Part shown: positions 34,770 to 42,882 of the stretch, piece after piece
Layout of the letters: the number at the start of each line of letters is the position of its first letter
Numbering within the stretch: the first letter of the stretch is position 1
Assembly (NCBI GenBank): GCA_020850735.1
Contig: JADZEE010000093.1
Span: 1 to 42,882 of the forward strand
Direction: 5' to 3'
Origin: Gammaproteobacteria bacterium
GTDB taxonomy: Bacteria; Pseudomonadota; Gammaproteobacteria; JADZEE01
Length of the DNA stretch: 42,882 nucleotides
Translations under genes and position numbers: made by a program
Notes under the pieces: generated by a model
Databases searched by the model: none
What the model saw: the letters and a program-made list of their open reading frames with translations, nothing else
Told to the model about the DNA's origin: nothing

Positions 34770-37299
34770 TGTGACGATCAAGGAATTCGCGGACGTCGTC
34801 GGGATCTCCGTCGACCGTTTGCTGTCCCAGCTCGGCGAGGCCGGTTTGCCCGACAAGGGTGCGGGCGACCCGATCAGCGATCAGGAAAAGGGCCAGTTGC
34901 TGGCCTATCTACGCCGCATCCACGGTCGCGACGACGCTACCGAACCGTCGAAGATCACGCTGCGGCGCAAGACCGTCAGCGAAATCACCATTCCCGCGGA
35001 GCGCCCGCGCGCGCGACTGCGCGTCGGCGGCGTGAAACCGGCCGCGGCCAAGACGGTCAGCGTCGAATTCCGCAAGAAGCGCACCTACATCAAGCGTACC
35101 GTCGTCGCCGAGGAAGAAGCGCAGCGCAAGGCGACGGAGGAAGAAGTCGAGCGCGAGGCGCAGGCTTCGGTTGCCCGCCAGGAGGAAGAGGAACGCAAGC
35201 GTCGCGAGCTCGAGGAACAGCAGGCACGCGAGGCCGAGCAGGCCGAGCGCGATCGGGCCGAAGCCGAGGCGCGGGCCAAGGCCGACGCGGAAGCAGCGAG
35301 TCGTGCGGCGGAGGAAGCGGCGCGGGCGGCTACCGCCAAAACGGCGGCACCTGCGCCGGCCGCGGAAAAACCGCGCGAGCAGCCGCCGGCGCGGACTGAC
35401 GACAAGCATTCCCGGCGCGAGCGGCGCGAGCTGCACGTGGCCTCCGACAAGTCGGGCCGGCGCAAGCGCAAGTCCGGTTCCACGCCGCGGCGGGTCGTCT
35501 CGCCATCGGCCTCGCGGCACGGATTCGAGCGCCCTACCGAGCCCATTATCCGCGACGTCGGTATTCCCGAGAGCATCACCGTCGCAGAGCTGGCGCAGCG
35601 CATGTCGGTGAAGGCGGCCGAGGTGATCAAGACGCTCATGACGCTGGGCACCATGGCGACGATAAACCAGCCGATCGACCAGGACACGGCGGCGATCGTG
35701 GTCGAATCCATGGGTCACAAGGTCTCGCTGGTCAAGTCGACGGACCTGGAAACAGGGATCATCGAGAAACCGGTCGAGGACATCAACGCGCAAGCCCGCT
35801 CGCCGGTGGTCACGGTCATGGGGCACGTTGATCACGGCAAGACGTCGCTGCTCGATTACATCCGTCGCGCCAAGGTGGCAGCGGGGGAGGCAGGCGGTAT
35901 CACCCAGCATATCGGCGCCTATCGGGTCGCCACGTCCAAGGGCGACATCACGTTTCTCGATACGCCGGGCCACGAAGCGTTCACCGCGATGCGGGCGCGC
36001 GGTGCCCGGGTCACGGACCTGGTCGTGCTCGTGGTCGCCGCCGACGACGGCGTGATGCCGCAGACCGAGGAGGCCATCAAGCACGCCAAAGCCGCCGAAG
36101 TACCGCTGGTGGTCGCCGTGAACAAGATCGACAAGGATGACGCCGATCCGGAACGTGTCCGCCAGGAGCTCACCCAGCGCGCGGTGATCCCAGAGCAGTG
36201 GGGCGGCGACACGATTTTCGTGGACGTATCGGCAAAGACCGGCGCGGGCGTGGACCAGCTGCTCGACGCCATTGCCCTGCAGGCGGAGGTCCTCGAGCTC
36301 AAGGCGGTCGCGGACGGTCCTGCCAGCGGCGTGGTCATCGAGTCGCGCATCGATCGCGGCCGCGGGCCGGTCGCAACCGTGCTGGTGCAACGTGGCAAGC
36401 TGCAGCGCGGTGACGTTCTGCTCGCCGGTCACGAATTCGGCCGCATCCGGGCGATGATCGACGACCAGGGGCGGCAGGTGACGGAAGCGGGTCCATCCAT
36501 CCCGGTCGAGGTGCTCGGCTTGTCGAACGCGCCGAACGCCGGCGACGAGGCGACCGTGGTTGCCGACGAGCGCAAGGCGCGGGAAATCGCCGAGCACCGG
36601 TTGGCGAAGTCGCGCGACATCAAGCTCGCCCGTCAGCAGGCTGCGAAGCTGGAGAACGTTTTCTCGCAGATGGAGGACGGCAAGACTTCCAGTCTCAATC
36701 TGCTGGTCAAGGCGGACGTGCAGGGGTCGGCGGAGGCGCTGGTCGAGGCGCTGACCAAGCTGTCGAGCGACGAGGTGCGGGTCAATATCGTGTCGAGCGG
36801 CATTGGCGGTATCACCGAGTCGGACATCAACCTCGCCATCACGGCCGGCGCGATCGTGATCGGATTCAACGTTCGGGCCGGCGCTGGCGCCCGCAAGCTG
36901 GTCGACGAGTCCGGGCTCGACCTGCGTTACTACAGCGTGATCTACAACGTGATCGATGAGGTCAAAGCCGCCATCTCGGGCATGCTTTCGCCGGAAGTGC
37001 GCGAGACGATCGTCGGCATCGCCGAGGTTCGCGACGTATTTCGCTCGTCGAAGTTCGGTTCCATCGCCGGTTGCATCGTGGTCGAGGGTACGATCAAGCG
37101 CAACAATCCCATTCGCGTGCTGCGCGACAACGTCGTCATCTACGAGGGCGAGCTGGAATCTCTGCGACGGTTCAAGGACGACGTCGCCGAGGTGCGGTCC
37201 GGCACGGAATGCGGTATCGGCGTCAAGAACTACAACGACGTCAAGCCCGGCGACCAGATCGAGGTATACGAGCGCGTCGAAGTCGCGCGCACGTTCTGA
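34762..37299 (+). CDS. infB: Translation initiation factor IF-2
   Basis: IF-2 is the GTPase that brings fMet-tRNA to the 30S subunit. The 845-residue protein has an N-terminal IF2_N domain ([20 protein letters not shown]), a long charged Glu/Arg/Ala coiled-coil-like region (about 110-215), a second IF2_N domain near 270-320, and the G domain from about 350 with [17 protein letters not shown] and NKIDKDDAD. Domains II, III and IV follow. ATG 34762 has GGGGGA upstream and overlaps the nusA stop. Internal start sites that give shorter forms, as in E. coli, cannot be decided here. Confidence 0.97.
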   Translation: MADVTIKEFADVVGISVDRLLSQLGEAGLPDKGAGDPISDQEKGQLLAYLRRIHGRDDATEPSKITLRRKTVSEITIPAERPRARLRVGGVKPAAAKTVSVEFRKKRTYIKRTVVAEEEAQRKATEEEVEREAQASVARQEEEERKRRELEEQQAREAEQAERDRAEAEARAKADAEAASRAAEEAARAATAKTAAPAPAAEKPREQPPARTDDKHSRRERRELHVASDKSGRRKRKSGSTPRRVVSPSASRHGFERPTEPIIRDVGIPESITVAELAQRMSVKAAEVIKTLMTLGTMATINQPIDQDTAAIVVESMGHKVSLVKSTDLETGIIEKPVEDINAQARSPVVTVMGHVDHGKTSLLDYIRRAKVAAGEAGGITQHIGAYRVATSKGDITFLDTPGHEAFTAMRARGARVTDLVVLVVAADDGVMPQTEEAIKHAKAAEVPLVVAVNKIDKDDADPERVRQELTQRAVIPEQWGGDTIFVDVSAKTGAGVDQLLDAIALQAEVLELKAVADGPASGVVIESRIDRGRGPVATVLVQRGKLQRGDVLLAGHEFGRIRAMIDDQGRQVTEAGPSIPVEVLGLSNAPNAGDEATVVADERKAREIAEHRLAKSRDIKLARQQAAKLENVFSQMEDGKTSSLNLLVKADVQGSAEALVEALTKLSSDEVRVNIVSSGIGGITESDINLAITAGAIVIGFNVRAGAGARKLVDESGLDLRYYSVIYNVIDEVKAAISGMLSPEVRETIVGIAEVRDVFRSSKFGSIAGCIVVEGTIKRNNPIRVLRDNVVIYEGELESLRRFKDDVAEVRSGTECGIGVKNYNDVKPGDQIEVYERVEVARTF

Positions 37300-37422
37300 T
37301 CGCAGGTGAGCGGATCGGCCCGGGACTTGCCACGATTCGCGCACCATGGTGACGGCGGTCGGCGGCCTGATCGGGTTTGCGCCGGGACGTGCGCGCGTCG
37401 CGTCTGAACGGGACCGTCGCCG

Positions 37423-37812
37423 ATGCCCTCCGAGTTCAGCCGCACCGAGCGGGTTGCGCAGGCCGTTCGTCGCGAGCTCGCGCCGCTGCTGCAGCGGATC
37501 GCCGCCGACCGCCACCTCGGGCTCGTGTCCATCACTGCCGTCGAGGTGACTCCCGACCTGCGTCTGGCCAAGGTATACGTCACCCGACTCGGCGCCGGCG
37601 ACGACGCCGAGCTGATGCGGGTGCTCGGGGAACAGGGCGGACGCTGCCGCAGCCAGCTGGCGCGCACGCTGCGGCTGCGCTACGTGCCGCGGTTGAGCTT
37701 TCACCACGACGATTCGCTACGCCGGGCGGCCCGGCTCGCCGAGCTGCTGGCCCATGACCGAACCGAGGGCGCCCGCCCCGATCCGGCGCCTGACGCAGGG
37801 GACGAGACCTGA
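37423..37812 (+). CDS. rbfA: Ribosome-binding factor A
   Basis: RbfA is a small KH-type factor for late 16S rRNA maturation and cold adaptation. The 129-residue protein shows RTERVAQAVRRELAPLLQR, VSITAVEVTPDLRLAKVYVT and LRLRYVPRLSFHHDDSLRRA, diagnostic of the family. It lies 123 bp after infB; the gap holds no gene. Its stop overlaps the truB start (TGATG), so the two are translationally coupled. Confidence 0.96.
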   Translation: MPSEFSRTERVAQAVRRELAPLLQRIAADRHLGLVSITAVEVTPDLRLAKVYVTRLGAGDDAELMRVLGEQGGRCRSQLARTLRLRYVPRLSFHHDDSLRRAARLAELLAHDRTEGARPDPAPDAGDET

Positions 37813-38741
37813 TGGCGACCGGCCGCCGGCGGCACGAGCGCAACGTCTCCGGCATCCTGCTGCTCGACAAACCGGTGGGGTGCAGCTCGAACGAAGTCCT
37901 GCAGCGAGTCAAGCGGCTTTTCCATGCGCGCAAAGCCGGCCACACCGGCAGCCTGGACGTGCCGGCAAGCGGCTTGCTGCCCCTGTGTTTCGGCGAGGCG
38001 ACCAAGATGTCCGGGTTCCTGCTCGACGCGGCCAAGCGATACCACGCGGTATTTCGCCTCGGCGTGCGCACGAGCACCGGTGACGCCAAGGGCGAGGTCG
38101 TCGAGACGCGGCCCACGGCAGGTATCGACGCCGCCCGCGTGCGCGCGGCGCTGGCTCGCTTCCGGGGTGAAATCGACCAGGTGCCACCCATGCATTCGGC
38201 GATCAAGCGGGCCGGTACGCCACTGTACAAGCTGGCCTATGCCGGGGAGACGGTGGAACGCGAGGCGCGCAAGGTCACGGTCTTCGAGTTCGAGCTCCTG
38301 TCCCTGGTGGACGACCACGCCGAAGTCGAGGTCCACTGTTCCAAGGGGACCTACGTCCGCACGCTGGCCGAGGACGTCGGGGCGGCCCTGGGCTGCGGGG
38401 GTTCGGTGGCGGCGCTGCGCCGACTGGAGGTGGGACCATTCTCGCTGGCGGCTGCGGTGACGCTCGCCGCCCTCGAACGACAGGCGGCCGAAGGCGGTGC
38501 CGAGTCCCTGGACGCGCTGCTCCTGCCGGCCGATGCGGCGCTGGCGCGGCATCCGGACGTGCAGTTGAGCGAGGACGCTGCCTATTACCTGCGGCGCGGC
38601 CAGCCGGTACTGGTGGCACGGGCTCCGCGCAGCGGCCTGGTCAGGCTGTATGACGGGGAGCGTCGGTTCCTCGGTGTCGGCGAGGTGCTCGACGACGGCC
38701 GTATCGCCCCGCGGCGGCTGTTGCAGGCGACCCATCACTGA
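37812..38741 (+). CDS. truB: tRNA pseudouridine(55) synthase
   Basis: TruB makes pseudouridine 55 in the T-loop of all elongator tRNAs. The 309-residue protein has [17 protein letters not shown], the [21 protein letters not shown] block with the catalytic Asp, [22 protein letters not shown] and [15 protein letters not shown]. Where most members have HTGTLDPLATG, this one has [11 protein letters not shown]; the catalytic Asp is kept. A PUA-like C-terminal domain follows. It is coupled to rbfA by a TGATG overlap. Confidence 0.95.
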   Translation: MATGRRRHERNVSGILLLDKPVGCSSNEVLQRVKRLFHARKAGHTGSLDVPASGLLPLCFGEATKMSGFLLDAAKRYHAVFRLGVRTSTGDAKGEVVETRPTAGIDAARVRAALARFRGEIDQVPPMHSAIKRAGTPLYKLAYAGETVEREARKVTVFEFELLSLVDDHAEVEVHCSKGTYVRTLAEDVGAALGCGGSVAALRRLEVGPFSLAAAVTLAALERQAAEGGAESLDALLLPADAALARHPDVQLSEDAAYYLRRGQPVLVARAPRSGLVRLYDGERRFLGVGEVLDDGRIAPRRLLQATHH

Positions 38742-38799
38742 GATCCGTACGCGGTCGGCCCATGGCTCGGCGCCCTTCCTTGTTGGCGCCCGCGCCGGT

Positions 38800-38805
38800 T
38801 AGAAT
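38800..38805 (+). promoter_or_regulatory. Candidate -10 element for rpsO
   Basis: TAGAAT lies in the 110-base gap between truB and rpsO, about 47 bases upstream of the rpsO start. No clear -35 is seen; TTGTTG is present but too close. An independent rpsO promoter is known in E. coli. Confidence 0.4.
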
Positions 38806-38851
38806 AGCCCGTTCTCAAAACGAGTTATTTCGGAAGGAGCAAGGCAGTTCA

Positions 38852-39121
38852 ATGGCAATTACCAGCGAGCAAAAGGGCGGGATCGTCCAGGAATATCAGC
38901 GCACACCCGCCGACACCGGCTCACCGGAGGTCCAGGTCGCACTTCTATCCGCACGCATCGAGGATCTGACTGCGCACTTCAAGGTCCACAGCCACGACGT
39001 CCATTCGCGGCAGGGCCTGCTGAAGATGGTCAACAAGCGGCGCAAGCTACTCGACTATCTGCGCCGTACCAACGCCGAGCATTACAAGGGGCTCATATCC
39101 CGGCTCGGGTTGCGCAAGTGA
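38852..39121 (+). CDS. rpsO: 30S ribosomal protein S15
   Basis: S15 binds 16S rRNA early in 30S assembly. The 89-residue protein has [40 protein letters not shown] and a C-terminal SRLGLRK, as expected at standard length. The start has a strong GGAAGGAGC ribosome-binding site. pnp follows 70 bp downstream, as in most gammaproteobacteria, where RNA processing of the joint message controls pnp. In E. coli S15 represses its own translation; no matching leader fold was established here. Confidence 0.98.
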   Translation: MAITSEQKGGIVQEYQRTPADTGSPEVQVALLSARIEDLTAHFKVHSHDVHSRQGLLKMVNKRRKLLDYLRRTNAEHYKGLISRLGLRK

Positions 39122-39191
39122 GGCGCGGCATCCTTCGCAGGTGTCATAGCGTCCTTTCCCATTCGCGTTCGTGCATGCGGTGACAGTGGCC

Positions 39192-41306
39192 ATGAATCCA
39201 GTCAGGAAAATCTTTCAGTACGGCAGCCATTCCGTGGTCATGGAGACGGGCAAAATCGCCCGCCAGGCCTCCGGGGCCGTGACCATCAGCATGGGCGAGA
39301 CGATCGTGCTCGTGACCGCCGTGTGTTCCAAGAAGGCGGACCCGGGCCGCAGCTTCTTCCCGCTGACGGTCGATTACCAGGAGCGGACTTATGCCGCCGG
39401 TAAGATCCCCGGCGGGTTCTTCAAGCGCGAAGGCCGACCGAGCGAGAAGGAGACGCTGACCTGCCGTCTCATCGATCGACCCATCCGGCCGCTGTTTCCG
39501 GAAGGATTCCGCAACGAAGTTCAGATCATCGCCACCGTGCTGTCGCTCGATCCGAGCGTCGATCCGGACGTCCCGGCGCTCATCGGCGCATCGGCTGCGC
39601 TGACGCTTTCCGGCGCCCCGTTCAACGGCCCGATCGGCGCCGCGCGGGTCGGTTATCGGGATGGCGCCTACGTGCTCAACCCCAGCTTCAAGGACGTGGC
39701 GACCTGCGAGCTCGATCTGGTCGTCGCCGGCACCGAGAGCTCCGTGCTCATGGTGGAGTCCGAAGCGAAAGAGCTCACCGAGGAAGTCATGCTCGGCGCG
39801 GTCATGTTCGGTCACGAAGCGCTCCAGGTTGCGATCAAGGCGATCAAGGAACTGGCCGCCGACGCCGGCACCACGCCCTGGGCATGGGAGCCGCCGGCCC
39901 CGCAGACGGATCTCGAGACCGCCGTACGCGCCCGCGCCGAGAAGGATGTGCGGGCAGGCTACGGCATCGTCGACAAGCTCGCACGGCGTGACGAGCTCAA
40001 GCAGGTCCGCAGCGCGGTCGTCGATGCGCTGTGCGCCGGTGACGCACCGCAGTATTCCCCGGAGGCGGTGGCCGGGGCGGTGGAGGATCTGGAATACCGC
40101 ATCGTGCGCGACGGCATACTCGCCGGCGAACGGCGCATCGACGGCCGCGGTCCGACCGATATCCGTCCCATCCGGGTGGAGGTCGGCCTGTTGCCCCGTA
40201 CGCACGGGTCGGCATTGTTCACCCGCGGTGAGACGCAGGCGCTGGTGATCACCGCTCTCGGCACCGAGCGCGACGCCCAGATCATCGATGCCATCGAAGG
40301 CGAGCGCCTCGACCGTTTCATGCTCCACTACAACTTTCCGCCCTACTGCGTCGGCGAGACGGGCCGCGTCGGCTCCCCCAAGCGCCGCGAGATCGGACAC
40401 GGGCGGCTGGCCAAGCGCGGCGTCGTCGCGGTCATGCCGGACATGGACACCTTCCCGTATGTGGTGCGCGTGGTCTCGGAAATCACCGAGAGCAACGGCT
40501 CGAGCTCGATGGCGAGCGTATGCGGCACCAGCCTCTCGCTCATGGATGCCGGCGTACCGATCAAGGCGCCGGTGGCCGGCATTGCGATGGGTCTGATCAA
40601 GGAAGGCGAGAAGTTCGTGGTGCTGTCCGACATCATGGGCGACGAGGACCACCTCGGCGACATGGATTTCAAGGTGGCCGGCACCGCCAAAGGCGTCACA
40701 GCGCTGCAGATGGACATCAAGATCAGCGGCATCACCCGCGACATCATGCAGGTCGCGCTGGCGCAGGCGAACAGTGGCCGCATGCACATCCTCGGCGAGA
40801 TGAACAAGGTGATCTCGGTGCCCCGCGAGGAAATGTCGATCCACGCCCCGCGGATCATCAGCTTCAAGATCCATCCGGACAAGATCCGCGATGTCATCGG
40901 CAAGGGTGGTACCACGATCCGCGCCATCACCGAGGAGACCGGCACCATCATCGACATCTCCGACGACGGCACGGTCAAAGTCGCCTCGGTGGATGCGGCC
41001 GCCGGGAACGAGGCCCGCCGGCGTATCGAGCAGATCACCGCCGACGTGGAAGTCGGCATGATCTACGAGGGCAGGGTCGCGAAGCTGATGGATTTCGGTG
41101 CCTTCGTGAACATCCTGCCGGGCAAGGACGGACTGGTGCACATCTCCCAGATCTCGGAGGAGCGGCTCGAGCGGGTGAGCGACAAGCTGTCCGAGGGTGA
41201 TATGGTCAAGGTCAAGGTGCTCGAAGTCGACAAGCAGGGCCGGATCCGGCTCAGCATGAAGGCCGTGCAAGCCGATTCGGGCAAGAGCTCGGCCGGCAGC
41301 CGCTGA
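39192..41306 (+). CDS. pnp: Polyribonucleotide nucleotidyltransferase (PNPase)
   Basis: PNPase degrades RNA 3'-5' using phosphate and is part of the degradosome. The 704-residue protein has two RNase PH domains (the first with [20 protein letters not shown], the second with [17 protein letters not shown] and [18 protein letters not shown]), a KH domain ([20 protein letters not shown]) and a C-terminal S1 domain ([20 protein letters not shown]). The ATG at 39192 matches the family start ([15 protein letters not shown]); in-frame GTG codons upstream are alternatives and the ribosome-binding site is weak. It ends the translation operon. Confidence 0.97.
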   Translation: MNPVRKIFQYGSHSVVMETGKIARQASGAVTISMGETIVLVTAVCSKKADPGRSFFPLTVDYQERTYAAGKIPGGFFKREGRPSEKETLTCRLIDRPIRPLFPEGFRNEVQIIATVLSLDPSVDPDVPALIGASAALTLSGAPFNGPIGAARVGYRDGAYVLNPSFKDVATCELDLVVAGTESSVLMVESEAKELTEEVMLGAVMFGHEALQVAIKAIKELAADAGTTPWAWEPPAPQTDLETAVRARAEKDVRAGYGIVDKLARRDELKQVRSAVVDALCAGDAPQYSPEAVAGAVEDLEYRIVRDGILAGERRIDGRGPTDIRPIRVEVGLLPRTHGSALFTRGETQALVITALGTERDAQIIDAIEGERLDRFMLHYNFPPYCVGETGRVGSPKRREIGHGRLAKRGVVAVMPDMDTFPYVVRVVSEITESNGSSSMASVCGTSLSLMDAGVPIKAPVAGIAMGLIKEGEKFVVLSDIMGDEDHLGDMDFKVAGTAKGVTALQMDIKISGITRDIMQVALAQANSGRMHILGEMNKVISVPREEMSIHAPRIISFKIHPDKIRDVIGKGGTTIRAITEETGTIIDISDDGTVKVASVDAAAGNEARRRIEQITADVEVGMIYEGRVAKLMDFGAFVNILPGKDGLVHISQISEERLERVSDKLSEGDMVKVKVLEVDKQGRIRLSMKAVQADSGKSSAGSR

Positions 41307-41317
41307 ACCGGCTCGCG

Positions 41318-41475
41318 GGGGCGGCCGGCGTGCCGCCCCGGGTCCGGATTTCGTCGCCCGCTGCGCGCAGCGCTCGTGTAGCAACTGCCGGCACGCCCGT
41401 GCCGGCCGGGTGAGATGGTCATGCGCCGGAACGCGGAACGGGAGACGACCACGGCGCCGTTTCCCGCCGCGTTCG
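41318..41475 (+). repeat. Stem-loops in the gap after pnp
   Basis: The 297-base gap 41307-41603 holds no convincing gene on either strand. It contains a perfect 8-bp stem, GGGGCGGC/GCCGCCCC (41318-41325, 41332-41339), just after the pnp stop. A GCCGGCACG/CGTGCCGGC dyad (41387-41395, 41398-41406) and a spaced GAACGCGG/CCGCGTTC pair (41429-41436, 41468-41475) follow. None is followed by a T-run. They may protect or end the pnp message. Confidence 0.5.
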
Positions 41476-41603
41476 CCGGCGGTGCCGGACGCGACTCGTC
41501 GCACCGGCGACCGGCAGCCGCAATGGCGCGTCGGAGCGCTGCGAGATCACACCGGGACTCTTGCGCCGGCACTGTACCCGGTAGCGCCTGAGCCGCTGGC
41601 GCG

Positions 41604-42536
41604 GTGGCGACCCTGCTCTTTCCGGCGTGCGCGCTGCTGCTGTCCGCCGCCGCGCTGGTTTTTCCGGCACCCTTCGTGCCTCTGGCTCCGGCCATCGTCC
41701 CGCTGCTGGCGGCAGTCATGTTCGGCATGGGCGTCACGCTCACCCCGGCTGCGTTTGCGCGCGTCCTCGCGCGTCCGCGGGTCGTCGGATTCGCTCTGGC
41801 GCTGCAGTTCGCCGTCATGCCCGCTGCGGCCTGGGCGCTTGCGGCGGCGCTCGGTCTGCCACCGGCGCTGAGCGCCGGACTGGTGCTGGTCGGCACCTGC
41901 CCCGGGGGCACGGCGTCCAACGTCGTGTGCTATCTGGCGCGGGGCGACGTCGCATTGTCGGTGACCCTCACTACGGTCTCGACGGCGCTGTCGCCCGTGC
42001 TGACACCGCTGCTGACCTGGTTGCTGATCGGACGCCAGATCCCGGTGCCCGTTGCTGACATGCTGACCGGCATCGGCGCCATCGTGGTGCTGCCCGTCGC
42101 GCTCGGCCTGCTCGTGCGCCGGGTGCTCGGTACCGGCATCGTGCGCCTGCTGGATTGGCTGCCGGTGATCTCAGCCGCGGCGATCGTGCTCATCATCGCC
42201 ATCGTCGTCGCTCTGAATCGTGGCCAGCTGCAGGGCGCTGCCGGGACTGTCGCCGCTGCGGTCGTCGCCCACAATGCCGCGGGTCTGGTCTGCGGATACG
42301 CGCTGAGCCGCCTCGCGGGTTACGACGTGCGCACCTGTCGGACGCTGGCGATCGAAGTCGGTATGCAGAATTCGGGACTGGGTGTGGCGCTGGCGGTGAA
42401 GTATTTTGCCGCGGCCACCGCACTGCCGGCGGCTCTGTTCAGCGTCTGGCACAACCTGTCCGGCGCCTGTCTGGCCGCCTGGTGGCGGCATCGTGACGAT
42501 GCGATGCGCCTTCGATCGACGTCCCCACAACCCTGA
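41604..42536 (+). CDS. Bile acid:sodium symporter (BASS) family transporter
   Basis: The 310-residue protein has about nine or ten transmembrane helices and the BASS motifs: FGMGVTLTPAAFARVLARPR, LVLVGTCPGGTASNVVCYLA (the sodium-site region) and TLAIEVGMQNSGLGVALAVK, the crossover signature. Family members carry organic anions with sodium; bacterial substrates are diverse (keto acids, pantoate and others), so the substrate here is unknown. The GTG start at 41604 is followed directly by the first helix. It is convergent with the cyclo-ligase gene across a 62-bp AT-rich gap. Confidence 0.88.
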   Translation: MATLLFPACALLLSAAALVFPAPFVPLAPAIVPLLAAVMFGMGVTLTPAAFARVLARPRVVGFALALQFAVMPAAAWALAAALGLPPALSAGLVLVGTCPGGTASNVVCYLARGDVALSVTLTTVSTALSPVLTPLLTWLLIGRQIPVPVADMLTGIGAIVVLPVALGLLVRRVLGTGIVRLLDWLPVISAAAIVLIIAIVVALNRGQLQGAAGTVAAAVVAHNAAGLVCGYALSRLAGYDVRTCRTLAIEVGMQNSGLGVALAVKYFAAATALPAALFSVWHNLSGACLAAWWRHRDDAMRLRSTSPQP

Positions 42537-42598
42537 ACGGTACTTAGAAACGACTTGAAGAATTTATGAATATGTTATATTAATCAATTATATATAAG

Positions 42599-42882
42599 TT
42601 AATTCGAGCAGTCTGTCGAGACGGCGGTTCCGGCGCGCCGGAAAGCGATGCTGCGGCATTCGGTGACGATGCCGTCGACCGCGACGTCGTGGTCGCAGGT
42701 CGGTAGGGGCGCGGTGAGCTGGCATTCGAAAGCGAGCGCGACGCGGCAGGCCTGCGGGTGCGCCGCGAACCAGCGATCGTAGTAGCCGGCGCCGAAGCCG
42801 AGGCGGCTGCCGTCGAGGCCGAACGCAATCCCGGGCGTGAGGACGAAATCGACAGGCGCCGCATGCGCCTCCCGCGAGGGTG
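42599..42882 (-). CDS. 5-formyltetrahydrofolate cyclo-ligase (C-terminal part)
   Basis: The minus strand reads PVDFVLTPGIAFGLDGSRLG and then FGAGYYDRWFAAHP, the ATP/substrate signature of 5-formyltetrahydrofolate cyclo-ligase (YgfA/MTHFS), which makes 5,10-methenyltetrahydrofolate. The stop is TAA at 42599-42601 and the gene continues past the right edge, so the N-terminal half is missing from this view. In E. coli ygfA lies next to ssrS (6S RNA) and zapA; those would be upstream, outside the window. Confidence 0.88.
   Translation of the reverse strand, partial: PSREAHAAPVDFVLTPGIAFGLDGSRLGFGAGYYDRWFAAHPQACRVALAFECQLTAPLPTCDHDVAVDGIVTECRSIAFRRAGTAVSTDCSN

Noticed and set aside
34909..37707. 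932-codon minus-strand open frame over infB
   Set aside because: infB on the plus strand has all IF-2 motifs; the antisense frame is a GC-driven shadow.
39144..41504. 786-codon minus-strand open frame over pnp
   Set aside because: Shadow of pnp, which is complete with RNase PH, KH and S1 domains.
41410..41871. Plus-strand open frame before the BASS transporter
   Set aside because: It overlaps the transporter in another frame and has the Arg/Pro/Ser composition of a shadow; no ribosome-binding site.

Overview
The window is high-GC chromosomal DNA from a gammaproteobacterium. The evidence is gene order: surE-pcm-nlpD-rpoS; initiator tRNA-rimP-nusA-infB-rbfA-truB-rpsO-pnp; and a YafS-type methyltransferase next to rnhA and dnaQ. 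REP-like palindromes of the GGGGTCAGAGTC type are also present. I do not assign a genus. Nearly all of the window is ordinary, tightly packed core genome. The odd material lies in the first 6 kb, around 11.5 kb, around 20.1 kb and around 27.2 kb.

Layout. 1-188 is the C-terminal part of a type II secretion-like secretin (minus strand), cut sharply by a 93-bp dispersed repeat (189-281). A second, inverted copy lies at 5900-5992. Between the two copies sits an all-minus-strand run: hypothetical lipoprotein, DUF924 protein, NRDE protein, EgtB, a small cytochrome b-like membrane protein and a Baeyer-Villiger-type flavin monooxygenase. Next come apt, then on the plus strand a creatininase-like protein, endonuclease V, an exported PIMT and a membrane protein with a spermidine-synthase domain. 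A REP-like palindrome array separates these from a minus-strand group (82-aa protein, Aas-type acyltransferase/acyl-ACP synthetase, MltD). A yafS-like methyltransferase, rnhA and dnaQ follow on the plus strand, then grxD and an orphan hydantoinase-B/oxoprolinase gene on the minus strand.

20.1-25.6 kb is a compact plus-strand run argD-argF-surE-pcm-nlpD-rpoS, joining arginine synthesis to the stationary-phase and protein-repair cluster. An intrinsic-terminator-like hairpin sits just ahead of argD. After a convergent Mth938-like gene come adk and a histone H1-like Lys/Ala-rich gene. The H1-like reading frame stops immediately after an A_AAA_AAG slippery heptamer. Eight bases further on, a pseudoknot-capable structure begins, and the -1 frame stays open for 58 more codons. 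This possible programmed frameshift is the most interesting observation in the window. Then follow mrcB (PBP1b), a TPR lipoprotein, a pentapeptide-repeat membrane protein and a minus-strand MEMO-family gene.

32.4-41.3 kb is the transcription/translation operon: initiator tRNA-Met with its own promoter and a terminator, then rimP, nusA, infB, rbfA, truB, rpsO and pnp. The window ends with a bile acid:sodium symporter-family transporter and the C-terminal part of a minus-strand 5-formyltetrahydrofolate cyclo-ligase. Start codons are often GTG or TTG. I chose them by ribosome-binding sites, overlaps and family N-termini.
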